The notes: generated by a model not told the origin, from the letters alone. Positions 45,227 to 58,015 are shown, counted from the stretch's first letter. The stretch is 64,000 nt of DNA from Adenanthera pavonina (GCA_026686845.1 JAIVEN010000014.1:10402001-10466000); one strand, 5' to 3'. Program-made: numbers and translations.

Positions 45227-45250
45227 TAGAGAGAGAGAGAGAGGGAGAGG
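45227..45250. repeat. (GA)n microsatellite in the UPF0496 leader region
   Basis: A GAGAGA run with one interruption lies 50-70 bases upstream of the UPF0496 start; on the transcribed strand it reads (CT)n, a common plant leader motif. Confidence 0.6.
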
Positions 45251-45362
45251 GATGTTGTGATTGGGGAGAAGTGAAGCAGAAAAAGGGCAGAAATCCAGTT
45301 GGCAGCACCACCGCCACAAATTTAAAAATCGTCAAGGATTTGCTGACACGCTGCGTTCTCCT

Positions 45363-45880
45363 ACGTGGACACATCACTCGGCACTTATTAACCTAACTAC
45401 ATCTTCATTCTTGCTCAGGAACTTCTTCTCATTTTCTTTCTAATACATAATAATAATGTTAAAGAGGAAATATATATATGTAATAGTTTCATTATGAGCA
45501 TCATGCTAATTACTAAATATATGTAATCTGAAAAATAAACATTGGGCGATTAAGTTAATATTGATATTGATGTTATGGTGTAATCTCTCTTTTTTTTTTC
45601 CTGAGTTTCTTTTAAGAAATAAAAATTTAAAAAGCATATATATATATATATAATGTTATTAAATGGGAATCTAGAAGATTTGGTTATAATTATTAATATT
45701 AATTAATAGTTGGTTAATAGGGAGACTCCTGAGATAAGGATGCACAACGAACGCGTTTGAGCATAAGAAGGAAACAGGTATGGCGCCAAAGAAATAGATG
45801 AACGAGAGGTCCCGCAAATGTCATTGGATCAGTGGTAATCTGCCACGTGTGAGTAAGTAATGATTGGAGATGTTACGTGT
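45363..45880 (-). promoter_or_regulatory. ABRE/G-box-like ACGTG motifs upstream of UPF0496 gene
   Basis: ACGTGG at 45363-45368, CCACGTGT at 45843-45850 and ACGTGT at 45875-45880 lie 180-700 bases upstream of the start. Two or more ABRE-type motifs are usual for abscisic-acid-responsive plant promoters. This is inference from motifs only. Confidence 0.4.
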
Positions 45881-46677
45881 CAGATTGAGATATACTTCAC
45901 CTTCCCATCTTGGGCATTCAATAAAGAAGGGAGCACTTTATTATTGCCATGAAAAACGGATTCAGCTTCTTCTCTCTCTGCTCCGCATTTCAATATTAAA
46001 TATAGTACTATAATCGTTTAGATTTATTTGTCCAGATTTTAGTTCCTCTTTTTTTCATTTTTAACAAAAGTGAAATAAAGACTTTTGAATTAAAAATTTA
46101 AAAACTAATAATAATTAAAATTAAAAAAAAACTCATCTGAACAGTTTCTCTACTACTTTCTTCTTTACTAGTGATAATGATTACAAATTAAAATTATCTG
46201 ATACGAATAATGATTAAATAATCTGAATATGTATCATAAAATTTTTATTTTATTATTATAATATTCATGACAAAATCTTGAAAAGTCATGCTTTATTTTC
46301 TTTAAAAAATATATATCATCAAAATGTAAAACGATTGTTTATATAATGTTTAGGTGATCAACCTGAATTAGCAAATGACCGTTCAAAACTCAACTCCTAT
46401 TATTAATTTTAAGAGACATTTGAAATAAGATAACCAAGAAAAATCTATTTTTTAAAACCAATAATACAAAATGACATGACATTTTTAAAAAATAGCACAC
46501 GTTAACGTGTTATCAGTTATCACTCACTTTTTGTGAGTCACGTCATAATTGTTCGATGTGAAATATAACGGATAGTTAACATATTTATCATTTATGATAG
46601 TTGGGAGACAAATTGCTTTATTTTTCAATAAAAAACGAAGTGCGGTGTACCAAAAAGGAAAACAAATGTTTTATAGG

Positions 46678-47040
46678 ACTGTTTGGCAGAATTTTTGGAA
46701 ATAATTTTTCTGGTTTTGAAAATAAAAAAATAATAAAATTAATTTGGTAAATCTGTTTTAAAAAATATAAAGATAAAATAACAGAAAATTCATAATATCT
46801 TTAAAGCATTTTGTAGTTTTTATTCTGAAAAATATAAGAAAAGATAAAAAATATTTACCTTATTAATGGTAAAATTATAAATTTTTAATAACTCATCTAT
46901 TGTTCATTAGTTATGATTTTAAAAATAATTATTTAAACAAGTTTTTTTATTTTTTTGTTTTCAAAATTTATACTTAAAAATAATTTTATAAAATTATTTT
47001 GAGAACAACAAAACAAAAAATATTATTAGACCCATATATT
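46678..47040. mobile_element. AT-rich MITE family A, copy 2
   Basis: A diverged second copy of the element at 16096-16440, with the same order of blocks (for example CATTTTGTAGTTTTTATTCT, then TTCATTAGTTATGATTTT). The termini are poorly preserved. Confidence 0.45.
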
Positions 47041-47288
47041 TTTGTCAAAAACAATCATTTGATATGTGACGCTAACAACAAATTTAAGTATTGTCAATTT
47101 TTAAATGGAAATAACCTTTATAATATAACTTTTAATATTTTATTTAAGGGTTTTCAAATACCATTGACTCCATATAATCGTTATTGGTGAAAGTATGATA
47201 TTCTAAAATTGATTATCTTCTAGTATAAAAAAAATTCTCAAATCGATCGTATTGTTTTGTTTTAGCCACAAATCGATCGTATAGTTTA

Positions 47289-47656
47289 TTGGCATGTTTG
47301 GATAGCCAAAATAAGCACTTATGGGGATCCATAAGTGCTTATGTGATGCAGTTGTCAAACGGAAACAGAGTACTTATGCCTTAAATAAGTGTTTATGGAA
47401 GAATCTGATTTTTTCAGTTTATGATAATTACTTATCTTCCCATAATCACTTATTTCATTTTTCCTTTCCATTATTCACCTAATAATCACTTAAACCCCAA
47501 TATCCAAACACATTTCTTTTTTTCAAAATTACTTATGAGGTAAAAATATCCAAACACAAATCACTTTTGACATAATAATTTATTCTCCTAATCATTTATA
47601 AATAATCACTTATCCTCATAATTACTTATACATAATCTAATTCAAACACGCTAAAA
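47289..47656. mobile_element. MITE family B, copy 2, with internal hairpin
   Basis: The ends TTGGCATGTTTGGAT and ATTCAAACACGCTAA are imperfect inverted repeats (12 of 15). Just inside the left end, ATAAGCACTTATG (47311-47323) and CATAAGTGCTTAT (47330-47342) form a perfect 13-bp stem around six bases. Interior blocks match 16487-16834. Non-coding. Confidence 0.55.
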
Positions 47657-48240
47657 ATGTACTTTCACAAAACAAAAAACAGAAGACACAAGGAGGAAGA
47701 CTTCATTTTTTTTTTTTTGGTTGGGTGTGCCACGGGGAAGAAAGGTTAGGCGTGTTTGTGTTTTAGATAATCGATACCATTAAATTAAAATAATCTTCAG
47801 TAAAATATATTTAAAAGACATACGACATAGTATTATAACATTTTTTCTTCTCGTAATAAAACTGAAGATAATAATTTAAATTCATATCAATTTTTACTAT
47901 ATTATTACATTAAGAAGTTTAATTCAGGTAAAAAAAAAAGCAATTTAATTGTGATGTGTTCACACACGTAGTCTGAATTTTTTATTTATATATGACAATT
48001 TTTATGAAATTATTTTTTTACCACAGTTTTTATGAAATTCGAATATATCTTCATAGCCATCACCTACAATGTTTCCAATATAGAGATCGGTAAATTTCTT
48101 TCTTTCTTTTTTTTGGTAAAAATCATTCCATTACTTTCCTTGAGTGTTCAAAACAAAGTATGCACATTTAGGAAATGTATTGGAATAATTATAAAAGATA
48201 GATTTTTCAGTTAGCTTTCGCGGGAGCTTTCAAGCACATA

Positions 48241-48561
48241 CTCCCTCTTTCTTTATGCAAGTTTTAAGGTTTTAGCATGTTTGTTAAGAAATATAATTAA
48301 AATATCATAATCCCCTTTAAATTTCCCAATACATCATTAATTCTTTACTACCTAATTTTACAATAAGTGTTAATTTGTTATTACTTAGTTTTATAATAAG
48401 TGAGTAAAATAATTAGTGAAGATATGAGTATAATTGGAAAAAACAACAATTAAAGCTATCTTGATTTTTTTCTCAGAATACTATTTCGAACTTTGAAAAA
48501 GAATTAATAGGAACAAATTTTTTTTCCTTCAAAAAGAACTTATAAAAAGCAACGAGGGGAT
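48241..48561. mobile_element. Stowaway-like MITE
   Basis: The left end CTCCCTCTTTCTTTATGCAAG follows TA. The reverse complement of the right end is CCCCTCGTTGCTTTTTATAAG. The inverted match is moderate, and the right flank reads TTA rather than a clean TA. Confidence 0.45.
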
Positions 48562-49585
48562 TATAGTATAACATTCATGGTGCACGTAGGAATTATACAA
48601 ATATAATTTTTTTTAATATGCAGGCAATTCTTTCAAAACAAACAATATGTTAATATTATATATTTATTATAATGTTTTTATGAACTCTTTTATATACGTT
48701 TTCAATCGAGAGTATTTTAATAAAAAATAAATTATCTATATTAATATATAAAAACCAATTTAATTTTCATAAAATAACAAATTGTGTGATTTATTTGTTA
48801 ATTAATTACAATAATAAAATTGTTATTCACTGTAACAAAGCAAAAACAAAATGCTGTAGTTCATGTTTTGAAGATGTTCAGCAGAGAATTGGCCCATCTC
48901 AACAGAACAGCCGAGTCAGGGCCCATTTTAGTGACAAAAAGATCAACATTAATCAATCTTGTACTATCAGTTAGCCAAAAAAAAATCTTATATCAGTGTC
49001 TAAAAAATTAAAATTAAAATATATCACTATTTCTAAATAGTATGATTGACAAATTATGAAAAGCTGTAATAGTATAAGAAATTATAAAATTAAATAGTAT
49101 GATTGTCATCCTTCATTCTTTTGGTGTATTGTTGAAGTGATGATCTTATGAGCGATACATGGAAAATTATTTATTTATTTTTATAATCAAAATATTACGT
49201 TTTAAGTATGTTACTAAAACTAATGATCTCATCAGCTCTAAGCTTTCGCTCTGTCAGACTTTTGTCAAATTTAAATTGGCTAATCACTCAATCCAATACT
49301 TTTCCTCTCTCTAAGTGAGTCTCTAAACAACCCTTTAAAATTGTTTGGGTTTTTGTTGCCAATTTTTTTATTATTAAAAATTAAATAAAAATGAAATTAG
49401 AATGAACTTTGTAAATAATCGGAATAATACAAATATATCTGAAAATAAGAAGAAATGAAGGTAAGAAAGTCGCAACCCAATAGGTTTCTGTTAGGCCTGA
49501 GTCCCATAGCCAGACAAGAAAAAAAGTTTCAATTAGGCGGCCATTAAGGAGGTTAATATGGTAAATCTAGAATTACATTTATATT

Positions 49586-49605
49586 ATATATATATATATA
49601 TATAA
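49586..49605 (+). promoter_or_regulatory. (TA)n run, possible TATA box of the LARP1 gene
   Basis: A dinucleotide run of about 20 bases ends in TATATAAATGGG, roughly 355 bases before the start codon. The acceptor-like sequence just before 49930 suggests that an intron in the leader could account for the distance. Its role as TATA box is inferred. Confidence 0.35.
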
Positions 49606-49959
49606 ATGGGAAAGTGTTTGATTTGTGAGTTTAGGTTTCTTAACAGAAAAGCCTGCGTGTTGTGTTGGAGTACGTAATACAAGAGAGAGCACGAGGGAGA
49701 GAGAGAGGGCAGAGATCGCTGGTTTTGGGTTCATCAGAGTCCTGGGGGCTAGTTACCCGAGCAAGATCCGTCCTTACTGTCATCGTAGTCATCAATTTAA
49801 CCCAGACAAACCCTAACTCTTATTCTTTTATTCTTTTTTCCCCTTTGATTTCTTTTCAATGACCTTCTCGATTCATTAATTTTTTTTTATTTGATGTTTT
49901 TGGATATATACTGATCAATCTCTGCGCAGTTCTACAAAACTTGAAAACCCTAATTGGAA

Positions 49960-52900
49960 ATGGTTACCGCAACTGATTCTTCTTCTAACCATCACTCGCC
50001 GACTACTGTTGGGGACGCCAATAGCCCTAAGTTCCCGCGAAAAAACTTGCCCTCCCCCTGGGCTCAAGTTGTCAGGGGTGGTGAGTCTGAATCACTCTCC
50101 GGCATTCACCAATCGCCGCCGTCATCCTCATCAGCTTTTTCTTCCTCTTCGTCTTTGTCCTCCCTCACTACCTCTGTGCTCGATCAACCATCACCTTCTG
50201 ATTCCATCCCCAAGGCGGCTCCTGCTTCCCCGCCGCGGGATAATTCTAATACGGCTGCCGCAGATAACTCTGATGTTAATAACAGTAATGCAGGTCGTTC
50301 TAAGAAACCTGCCTGGAATAAGCTCTCTAACGGCGATGTCGAGGTTAGCCCTGTAATGGGTGCTGTCTCCTGGCCCGCGCTGTCTGAATCCACCAAGGCT
50401 TCGGCTAAATTGTCAGCTGAATCGTCTTCTAAGGCTTCTACCGATGGATCGCTCATCGGTTCTCAGGTTTGGTTCCGATACTTGTCCTCATTTTACACTC
50501 TTCATTGGAAACGGATTGTTCGAAGAATCCTATAAGATATTGTCGCTTAATATTCCAGTAAGTTAACAATTGAAAAATTATCTTAACTCGCAATGATTTT
50601 ATTTATTCATCGTTTCCCGAGAACTAAGAGTCTCGCTTTTTTCCTCGCTTTTGTCCAGAAATTCAATAGAGCATCTTCATAATGAAAAATCTTATATTTA
50701 CAGATATTGTAACATGTCTTATTCGCATGCATGATCTTGCCATTAATTTGTAGGCGCCTGTTACTTCACACACCCCTCACAAGCAAGCTGCTAGTAATGC
50801 AAAACCAAATTTTGCAACAAACTATAGCACGTACAATAGACAAAGATCGATGATGAAGCGTGGAGGTGGCAGTAACATTGGAGCTGGTCCGGTGCAAAAC
50901 AGCTTCTCTAGTCCTCCCCAGCCACCACCACCACCACCACCATTTCCTGTATTTCAGATGCCTCCAAATAGTTTTAATAATGTGCTACCAGGCGTTCCTG
51001 ATCCTTCTTCAAGAGAGCTCCTTTACAGGAAGAATAACTGGGATGCAAGACCACCAGTTGGGGGTTTTATGCCTGCTGTGAATGATCATCGGAGTTCCTC
51101 CCGTAGGGGCAATTTCGGGCCTCATCCACGTGCTGATGGTTCTTATCATAATAATTATGGAGGTAGGCGTGATCAGGATCGTGGAAATTATGCAAATACT
51201 AGGGATGCTCATGTAAACCAACAGAGAATGCCTCCTAGGGGATTGGTGAGGCACTTGACACCTAATACTACTGCATTTGTGGCTCCTCAGCCCCTAGCAC
51301 CCTTTGCAAACCCTGTGGGTTTTCCTGGTGAGTTTCTTTCTCCCTTTTACTTATTATGTTTGTGGAAAATAAAGTACAATTGATGATCGTCCTCTGTCTT
51401 TCAGAGTACTATTATTTCCCAACACTACCATTGGAACCCTTTAGGGGTATGCCATTCTTTACTCATGGCCCTCCTCCTGCGATGTTCTATCCTGTTGCAG
51501 AATCGCCTCTGGCCAATATGATAGTGAATCAAATTGATTATTACTTCAGGTTATATTTTTCTGCTCTCTATTTTATAATTCATCAATTAATGCGTTGGAG
51601 TTGAATTATCTGTTCATCCTTGATTTCTTTTTGACAGTGATGCTAATCTAGTGAAAGATGAGTTTTTAAGGTCCAACATGGATGAACAGGGTTGGGTTTC
51701 TATTGCTTTGATAGCAAGCTTTCCTCGAGTAAGTTAATTGTGCTTGATTAACTATATTTTAAGCTTTTAACTGTTGAACCTTTGAATATATCCATATATG
51801 CTTAATATGTTGGAACCAAAATCTGTGCTTGCGTGTGAGCATGTGTGGTACATGAATTGTTTCCTTTGAGGGATTTGCTTTACCAAGCCAACTTAAGACA
51901 TTGCTTTAGAACTAGTAATAAGCAACCAATGTGGAAGATATAATATAAAAGCTTTTCATTAAAAAAATAATTGTATTTACATGGTGAATATTGGAGAATA
52001 TTCTATCTTTTCTTTTGTTAAACTGCCTAACCTTAAAAAGATGTCTCTTAAATCAAGGGAGAAGTGTACATTTCCCTAGTATGTTGAAGTTTTTTTTCAA
52101 TGATTCGTGTTTATTGAAGCAATGCTGCTGCACCTGGCTGGTAGAAATGACCAAATTGGATTGTTATTTTGACATCCCTTTTTTTGATACATTATGAAAA
52201 ATGATTATTGTAAATTCCCTGTATAAAGTCCAATATTTGTTCTGAAGCTGCATGAGTTGTAAAGCTTTTTCACTGGTAGTTATTGCTGGATATTTGTTTC
52301 CATGGTGAAAGTTATCATAGGCAGAGGGATAATCACTATTCCTATCCAGATTTTTTTTCCTGTGCTACTTGTTGATGTATTTTTATTAACTTTAAAATAT
52401 GTTTATATTCTTTTGCCTTAAAATATCCTAATAGAACATAAAATGCCACCAATGTACGGTGGAAGGTGGTAAGTGGATATGGGCCAAATGGCTTTTTGTT
52501 CTGCACCTTCAGATCTTATAGGCATGGTTTGTGGTTGCAGAGCTGGAACTTGATAAGAAATAATGGTTATGAAATTCTAGAAGGTTTCTAGAGGTGGAAA
52601 GAGCATTGTTGTTATTTAACATTCTATTTTAGAGTAAATCATGTGTTTTTGACCTCAAGCTTGAAAGAGTGCAGAAGCTTGTTGAATTTATCTTCCAAAA
52701 AAGTAAAAAATGAACAATGCAGTAAATATAAGACAACATAGTAGTTGATACCAAAGCATGAAAGCAGACATGTCATGATCCCCCAACACACAAAAAAAAA
52801 AAAGTTTCTGTTTGAAACACCCCCCCCCCAAAACACAAAAACACACACACACACACACAAAATAAATTTCTGTTTGAAACCGTCTTCAAGACTGTAGCTC

Positions 52901-54224
52901 AATAGTATTTTAACTCAGACCCCATGGTTTAAGTGACAGGTGAAAATTGTGGTGGTAAAGTTGTTTGATTATTTGATTGAATGAATACTTATGTGAGTTA
53001 GAAGTGATAGTAGTCTCTTTTTTGGACGGAAGATTAACTTCATAAGGACTCTCTTCCTTTAGAAAAATGATTTATTATAGTCTCCTTCCTGTTTAAAGAT
53101 ATTTTAAAATATATGATCAGTTAAGTATTTTCCTATCAAGTAATTGACAGTTGAAATCAAAATTTTTGAGGACGCTTGTCTATGTTTTGTTCCAATTCCT
53201 ATATGCTGTGTGTGTGTTCTAACTTTTGACAAACAATATATATGGTTATTGCACATCTTCTAATGCTAAACTTCCTGTTTTGTTTTATTTCCCAACTCCT
53301 TTGGATATGTTGCTCTTTGTTTTTTTTGTATGATATGAGTGATGGAAACTTAACTAGCAGGCTAAATTTCACTAAGAATACATCATAACTCACAGTTTTG
53401 TTTTAACTGGCTGAAAGTGGTGGTTATTATTTTTTGGGTGCATGTGAGGCAGTTTGCTGAAAATGTGAGAGTGCTTTATCCTCTCATTTCCCTTAACTCC
53501 TTATCAATTTGCATTCACTTAACAAGCGTCTATTAGTTTGGATTACAGTATACTTTTGTCTGTTTGTGTCTTTAATCTCACCCTGCTCTTGGTCCTAAAG
53601 AAAAAAAAAAGAGCACCTTTGAACATCTCCTGCTCATCATGGTAATCCAATTGTTTTTTTGAAAAACATACAAATTATGAAGTGATTAGTGACTCATTAT
53701 GTTATATGTTTTCAAATTTTGTCATAAGTCAGTCTGATGCTAGATTCCATATATTCATAATCTATCATACATTTTTTTGGGTTCGTTTTTGCTCTAAGGA
53801 TATTCTTCTGCAGGTTAAAAGTCTGACAAGCAACATTCAGTTGATACTGGATTCATTGAGAACTTCCGCCGTTGTAGAAGTACAGGTAACAACTCAAACC
53901 CAAAAAAATGAATTTCCTATGATATTAAATAAACAGTTTAATGTCTTTTATCACCTAGTCAATTTTTTTTTTAATCATTTTCAGACTGGCTATTTCTCAT
54001 TGTTGCAGGGTGACAAGGTGAGGAGGCGTAATGAATGGATGCAATGGCTCCCTTCTCAGCTTCGGGTTGATTCTGCATTGTTATCTCCTAGTGGATCAAG
54101 TCACAATAATCTAGCCATTGATTTTCAGAAGATCGGCCTAGAAGAATCAACCACTAATGAAGTTAATTCAAGCCCCACCTCAGATGTTTATCCAGCAAGC
54201 AAGATCTATGACGAAGGTTTCTAG
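49960..54224 (+). CDS. La-related protein 1 (LARP1b/c type), 6 exons
   Basis: Exons 49960-50466, 50754-51327, 51405-51549, 51638-51728, 53814-53885 and 54009-54224 give 534 residues. The N-terminal 360 residues are low-complexity: serine-rich, with NLPSPWAQVVRG near the start, a polyproline run (PPQPPPPPPPFP) and an RG-rich stretch (GGRRDQDRGNY). The La motif covers about residues 393-475 (NMIVNQIDYYFSDANLVKDE, then SNMDEQGWVSIALIASFPRV and VRRRNEWMQWL), with the conserved aromatic and Asp residues of the fold. Plant LARP1 proteins bind RNA and act in mRNA decay and translation. The C-terminal DM15 region of LARP1a is absent and the length suits LARP1b/1c, linked in Arabidopsis to leaf senescence. 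Intron 4 is long (2.1 kb). AATAAA at 54467 is a plausible poly(A) signal. Confidence 0.92.
52790..52861. repeat. Simple-sequence cluster in LARP1 intron 4
   Basis: A poly(A) run, a cytosine run and a (CA)n run follow one another within about 70 bases. Confidence 0.7.
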
Positions 54225-55153
54225 TCAGCCTCAACTCTCAAATGGTGATTCTACAGGCAATGCCAATTGAAACTGGGCATAATTAATCCACCCCACCCTA
54301 AAACTATTAGCCCATATCCAGTATCCGGGCCAGGGCATACTTGCAATTCTACAGGTTTTTTTTTGTTTTTGTGGGTGATGGGAAGTCAGGCTTTTTTGGA
54401 AGATGATTCCTTCTTCAGTCACTAAGCACGATTTTGGTAGTAAATTATACATCAAGTAGGGGGGAAAATAAAAGTTTATTGATTACTATTACAATCTGAA
54501 GATAAAGTTGATGAAACAGAAGATATTTAGAATTTTGATTGAGGCGGATTTCATGAGGATGTTGATTTGTACAGTTTATGTTTGATTTGGATAATTTTTT
54601 TCTCTTTAAATTCTCTGGTGGATTATGGTGTCATGTGTTGTTGAGTTCTCTTGTAGTACTCAATGAGTGGAGCTTGATATGCTAGGGTGGCGGATTATTT
54701 GATAGATTTTGTCGTTTATACTCTTGAGAGTCTGATTTACTTTTATTTTTGAAAAAAAAAGGTTTCTTGGCTCTTTTTCATTCTCGAACTTCAATTTCAA
54801 TGTAGAATCTTCATTTTTGTGAGTTGATTCATAGATTCTGGGTAATAATGTGATGGAGTGATTTCTTTTTCTTTCAACTAGTTGATTTTTAAGTAGCACT
54901 CCTGTTTTACCAGTTGGGGAAACGTTATGATTGGTAATGAATTTTACAAGTTGACTAAAGTGGAATCTTGCTCTCTCTCTCTCTGCTTTTTACTGTTTCC
55001 TATGTGGTTGCCGCTTTGGACCCTGATTTTAAAGGAACTCTCCCTTCAGAGTTTTAAATCCAAGATACCATGCTTAAATGATAGAAGTTTTTTACTAGAA
55101 TTAAACATTGGTTAAAAATGGATTCTCTGCTAAACAAAGAAAAATGTTATTTT

Positions 55154-55540
55154 AAAGATAATAAATAATATATATTTATTTAAAAAATAAGTAATGAAGA
55201 TTATAAAGATTAAAGAAATTTGTATTCTTGTTTATGTAAGAATGATAAATTAGTTATGAATCTTAATTTTAGTTACATAGAAGAGATGAATTCACTTTAT
55301 AATCTTCATTAGTTAAAAAAATAAATAATATGTATTTATTAATAATATAAAAAATAAATTAGTTACGAATTCACTTAATTTCAGTTAAAGATAATAAATA
55401 ATATATATTTATTTAAAAAATAAATAGTGAAGATTATAAAGATTAAAGAAATTTATATTTTTATTTACGCAAGACATATGAATTGGTTGTGAAACTTAAT
55501 TTTAGTTTTAGTTATATAGAAGAAATGAACTTAGGGCATG
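55154..55540. repeat. Tandem duplication, period 233 bp
   Basis: A block starting AAAGATAATAAATAATATAT at 55154 recurs at 55387. Similarity, including AGATTATAAAGATTAAAGAAA and the following TTAATTTTAGTT portion, runs for about 140 bases of each unit. AT-rich and non-coding. Confidence 0.7.
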
Positions 55541-55725
55541 GTTGATAGAAATGAGTTATTTTAAAGGAAATGGAAAGGGAGAAGAAAATAGAGAAAATGA
55601 TTTCATGAAAATGCTATATTTCATTCATAAAAAATTTTAAATGATATGTACCAAATAAATTTTACAAAAATTTCTCTCTTATCCTCCCTTTCAAGAAACT
55701 TCTTTTATTTCTACTAAACCTAATC
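55532..55725. mobile_element. Small MITE-like element
   Basis: The left end AGGGCATGGTTGATAGAAA and the reverse complement of the right end, TTAGGTTTAGTAGAAA, are imperfect inverted repeats continuing through GAAAGGGAG blocks. The target duplication is unclear. Confidence 0.35.
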
Positions 55726-55826
55726 TTATTAGATTGATCCAAATGGACGCGAACCTTTAGACCATCCGACTCGTGTTCCTCCTCAAAATAGGAGGTGCCA
55801 TCAGTGTGATTTGGGCAACTTGTGCG

Positions 55827-55940
55827 ATTCTCGTTTTACTTGTTCAAAGCTAATATGATAAATTGGTTGCACTATTTGCTCACATTCTCGTTTTACTTGT
55901 TCACAGCTGATATGATAAATTGGTTGCGCTATTTGCTCAC
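55827..55940. repeat. Tandem duplication, 57-bp unit x2
   Basis: ATTCTCGTTTTACTTGTTCA starts units at 55827 and 55884. The two copies differ at only a few positions over 57 bases, so the duplication is recent. 57 is a multiple of three and the minus strand stays open across both units. Confidence 0.8.
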
Positions 55941-56740
55941 GCAACTTGACATGAAAAATTGATAAAATAACGTACTCTTTAATTAAAACATTATTTTCTT
56001 CCCTCATGATTTATAATTGGATTTGATTGCCGCCTTTTAAGTTACATGGGAATGGCATCTAAATGGTTATGCTAGTAATAAGGACCAAATCTCATTTGGA
56101 TTCATCCCTCAAGAATGACTTAAAGGCTCTTCGTCGAGGATGGCAACTATTTCGGTTGAGTGTGGAGGCCTTCCATTTTTATTTTTATTTCTTCTAATTT
56201 TAATTATGGTGCCAAATTTCTACTTTTCTCATTCTTTGCAGAGGAATGAGAATTGCTGAGAATTTTTATGTTGACAATCATCAATATATCAATACTAATA
56301 TTAATATAAAATACAAAAGCATAGAAATTTATATTATTCATAATTATGGATAATGTTGCTTTTCCTAATATTATGTATAAATACATTACTACACTAATAT
56401 ATAATAAAATCTACATTAAGCTGAAAAAGAATTCAATGTTAAACATATTTATCTTTATTTGAACTGTAAAAGTGTAAACATTTATTTTGATTTGAATTGA
56501 AAATGCATACATATGTATTTGAGAGAATTACAGTTAGGGATGGGAAGAGTGAATTAATTTTAAAGAAGACATTTAACTAATAACAAGTGTTAAAATCTAA
56601 AATATTGATTAGTAAAATTGAAAAAAATAATAGTAGTAGGTTTTATTTTGTAATAAATTTATTATCTTAATTTTAAAATGTAATTTACTCTGAAATGTAA
56701 AAGTTTATAAATATACTTATTGGACATCACATCTCAATGA

Positions 56741-56812
56741 TCCGTTGTCGTCCACGGGTTAGGATGTCCAGCTTTCACCCAGGAGACCCAGGCTCGATTC
56801 CCGGCAACGGAA
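56741..56812 (+). tRNA. tRNA-Glu(UUC)-like sequence, probably a pseudogene
   Basis: A 72-base match to plant tRNA-Glu. The acceptor stem TCCGTTG/CAACGGA pairs perfectly with discriminator A. The anticodon loop CTTTCAC carries TTC (56774-56776), and the TTAGGAT of the D region is kept. Against this, the anticodon stem TCCAG/CCAGG has two mismatches, the T stem CCAGG/CCCGG has one, and the B box reads GGCTCGATTCC instead of GGTTCGATTCC. These changes suggest loss of function. The downstream T run is short (four to five T). Confidence 0.65.
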
Positions 56813-58015
56813 GTTCTCTCTTTTAAATTTCTTCATACCGAAGGCATTGCTTTTCTTTTTGTGCCTTCCAATCTTCTGCTTCCGGCTGGCTCGTCGTAAA
56901 GTGAAAAGACGGGGTGAATATAGGAAACATACTTTTATATTCCAACACTGTGCCTCTTCCAATCATTAAGAATGAATTTTCAATGTTTTCCCCATTTATT
57001 TCATCAATTCATTCTTTGTATGGACTGCCCCAAAAGCGGCCTTTTACACACAGTGCACACACCAAGAGTTTCTGCGCTAGTAGTGGCGCACTACCATTAC
57101 GATGATATTGTGAATAGTCACTCAGTGAGATGAGATATACATTCTATTTTGGCACAGAAAGCTGATCTCTTCATATTTTACCAACTTTTTTTTTTTAAAA
57201 AGTTGTTGCCAAATAAGACATCCAATCCTTCCCACAAATGCTGTGAAACACATCGATGGCGTGCCTCCATTAATTTCTTTATTCTCCAAACTAATATACC
57301 TGTCATCCTCCACCATAAGTTTATTCTTCCTATCGGATCCACAAACACAATCCCACTTTAGCTGAAATGGCCTTTATCTCTTAGTGCCTGTAACAAGTGA
57401 AAACGGGTTAGCACTGCCAACAATTTCTGACTCCAACTATTGTGGTCGTTCATTCCCCAAAAGAAAACAAAAGAAGCTATGGAGTTCCTTTGCTTAGAGG
57501 TTTTCATTGTCTTTGTCAAGTTATTTCTTATACTTCTGAATTACTTTTAAACCCATAAATGGTATAAAGTGAGTCACAATCAAATACTCTATCATTTTAT
57601 TAAAAAATATGGAATATCATTCTTCACTGTACGCACAAAGAAATGAGAAGCTCGTTGTGCGAGGGTTCCTGTATGGCAAGATTTATAGTTAGGCATGTAG
57701 GTAAGATCTAAATATCCTTCTCAGTGATATACAGATATAATTATTATATATACCTGATATATTATACCTACAATATAACTGATATATTACTGATATATTA
57801 TACCTACAATTTAACTGATATATTATATATACCCCTTCCACCAAGAATCCCCTACTGATTCTAATGGCGCACTTTGCGTGGATGGAGTGCTTGACGCACA
57901 TATCGCATACGCATGCTGTAGCTCCACCAACACACATTGCTCATTCTAGATATACATTGCCACCCTTAATCTTGACGTACTGCTCCTACAACAAGCAATA
58001 ACTCAATTCACATCA
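56813..58015. other. Intergenic, tRNA-like sequence to subtilase
   Basis: No gene supported. Positions 57753-57830 hold two 37-base-spaced copies of CTGATATATTATACCTACAAT. A (TA)n run at 58016-58034 precedes the subtilase and could supply its TATA box. Confidence 0.4.

Larger units (their letters stand above)
45900..49560. other. 3.7-kb gene-free AT-rich interval
   Basis: No gene supported. It holds MITE-family copies (46678-47040, 47289-47656, 48241-48561) and long AT-rich stretches. Confidence 0.4.
54500..56740. other. Intergenic, LARP1 to tRNA-like sequence
   Basis: No gene supported. It contains two tandem duplications and a small MITE-like element, listed separately. The stretch at 55730-56170 reads like degraded retroelement coding sequence but cannot be assigned. 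Confidence 0.4.
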
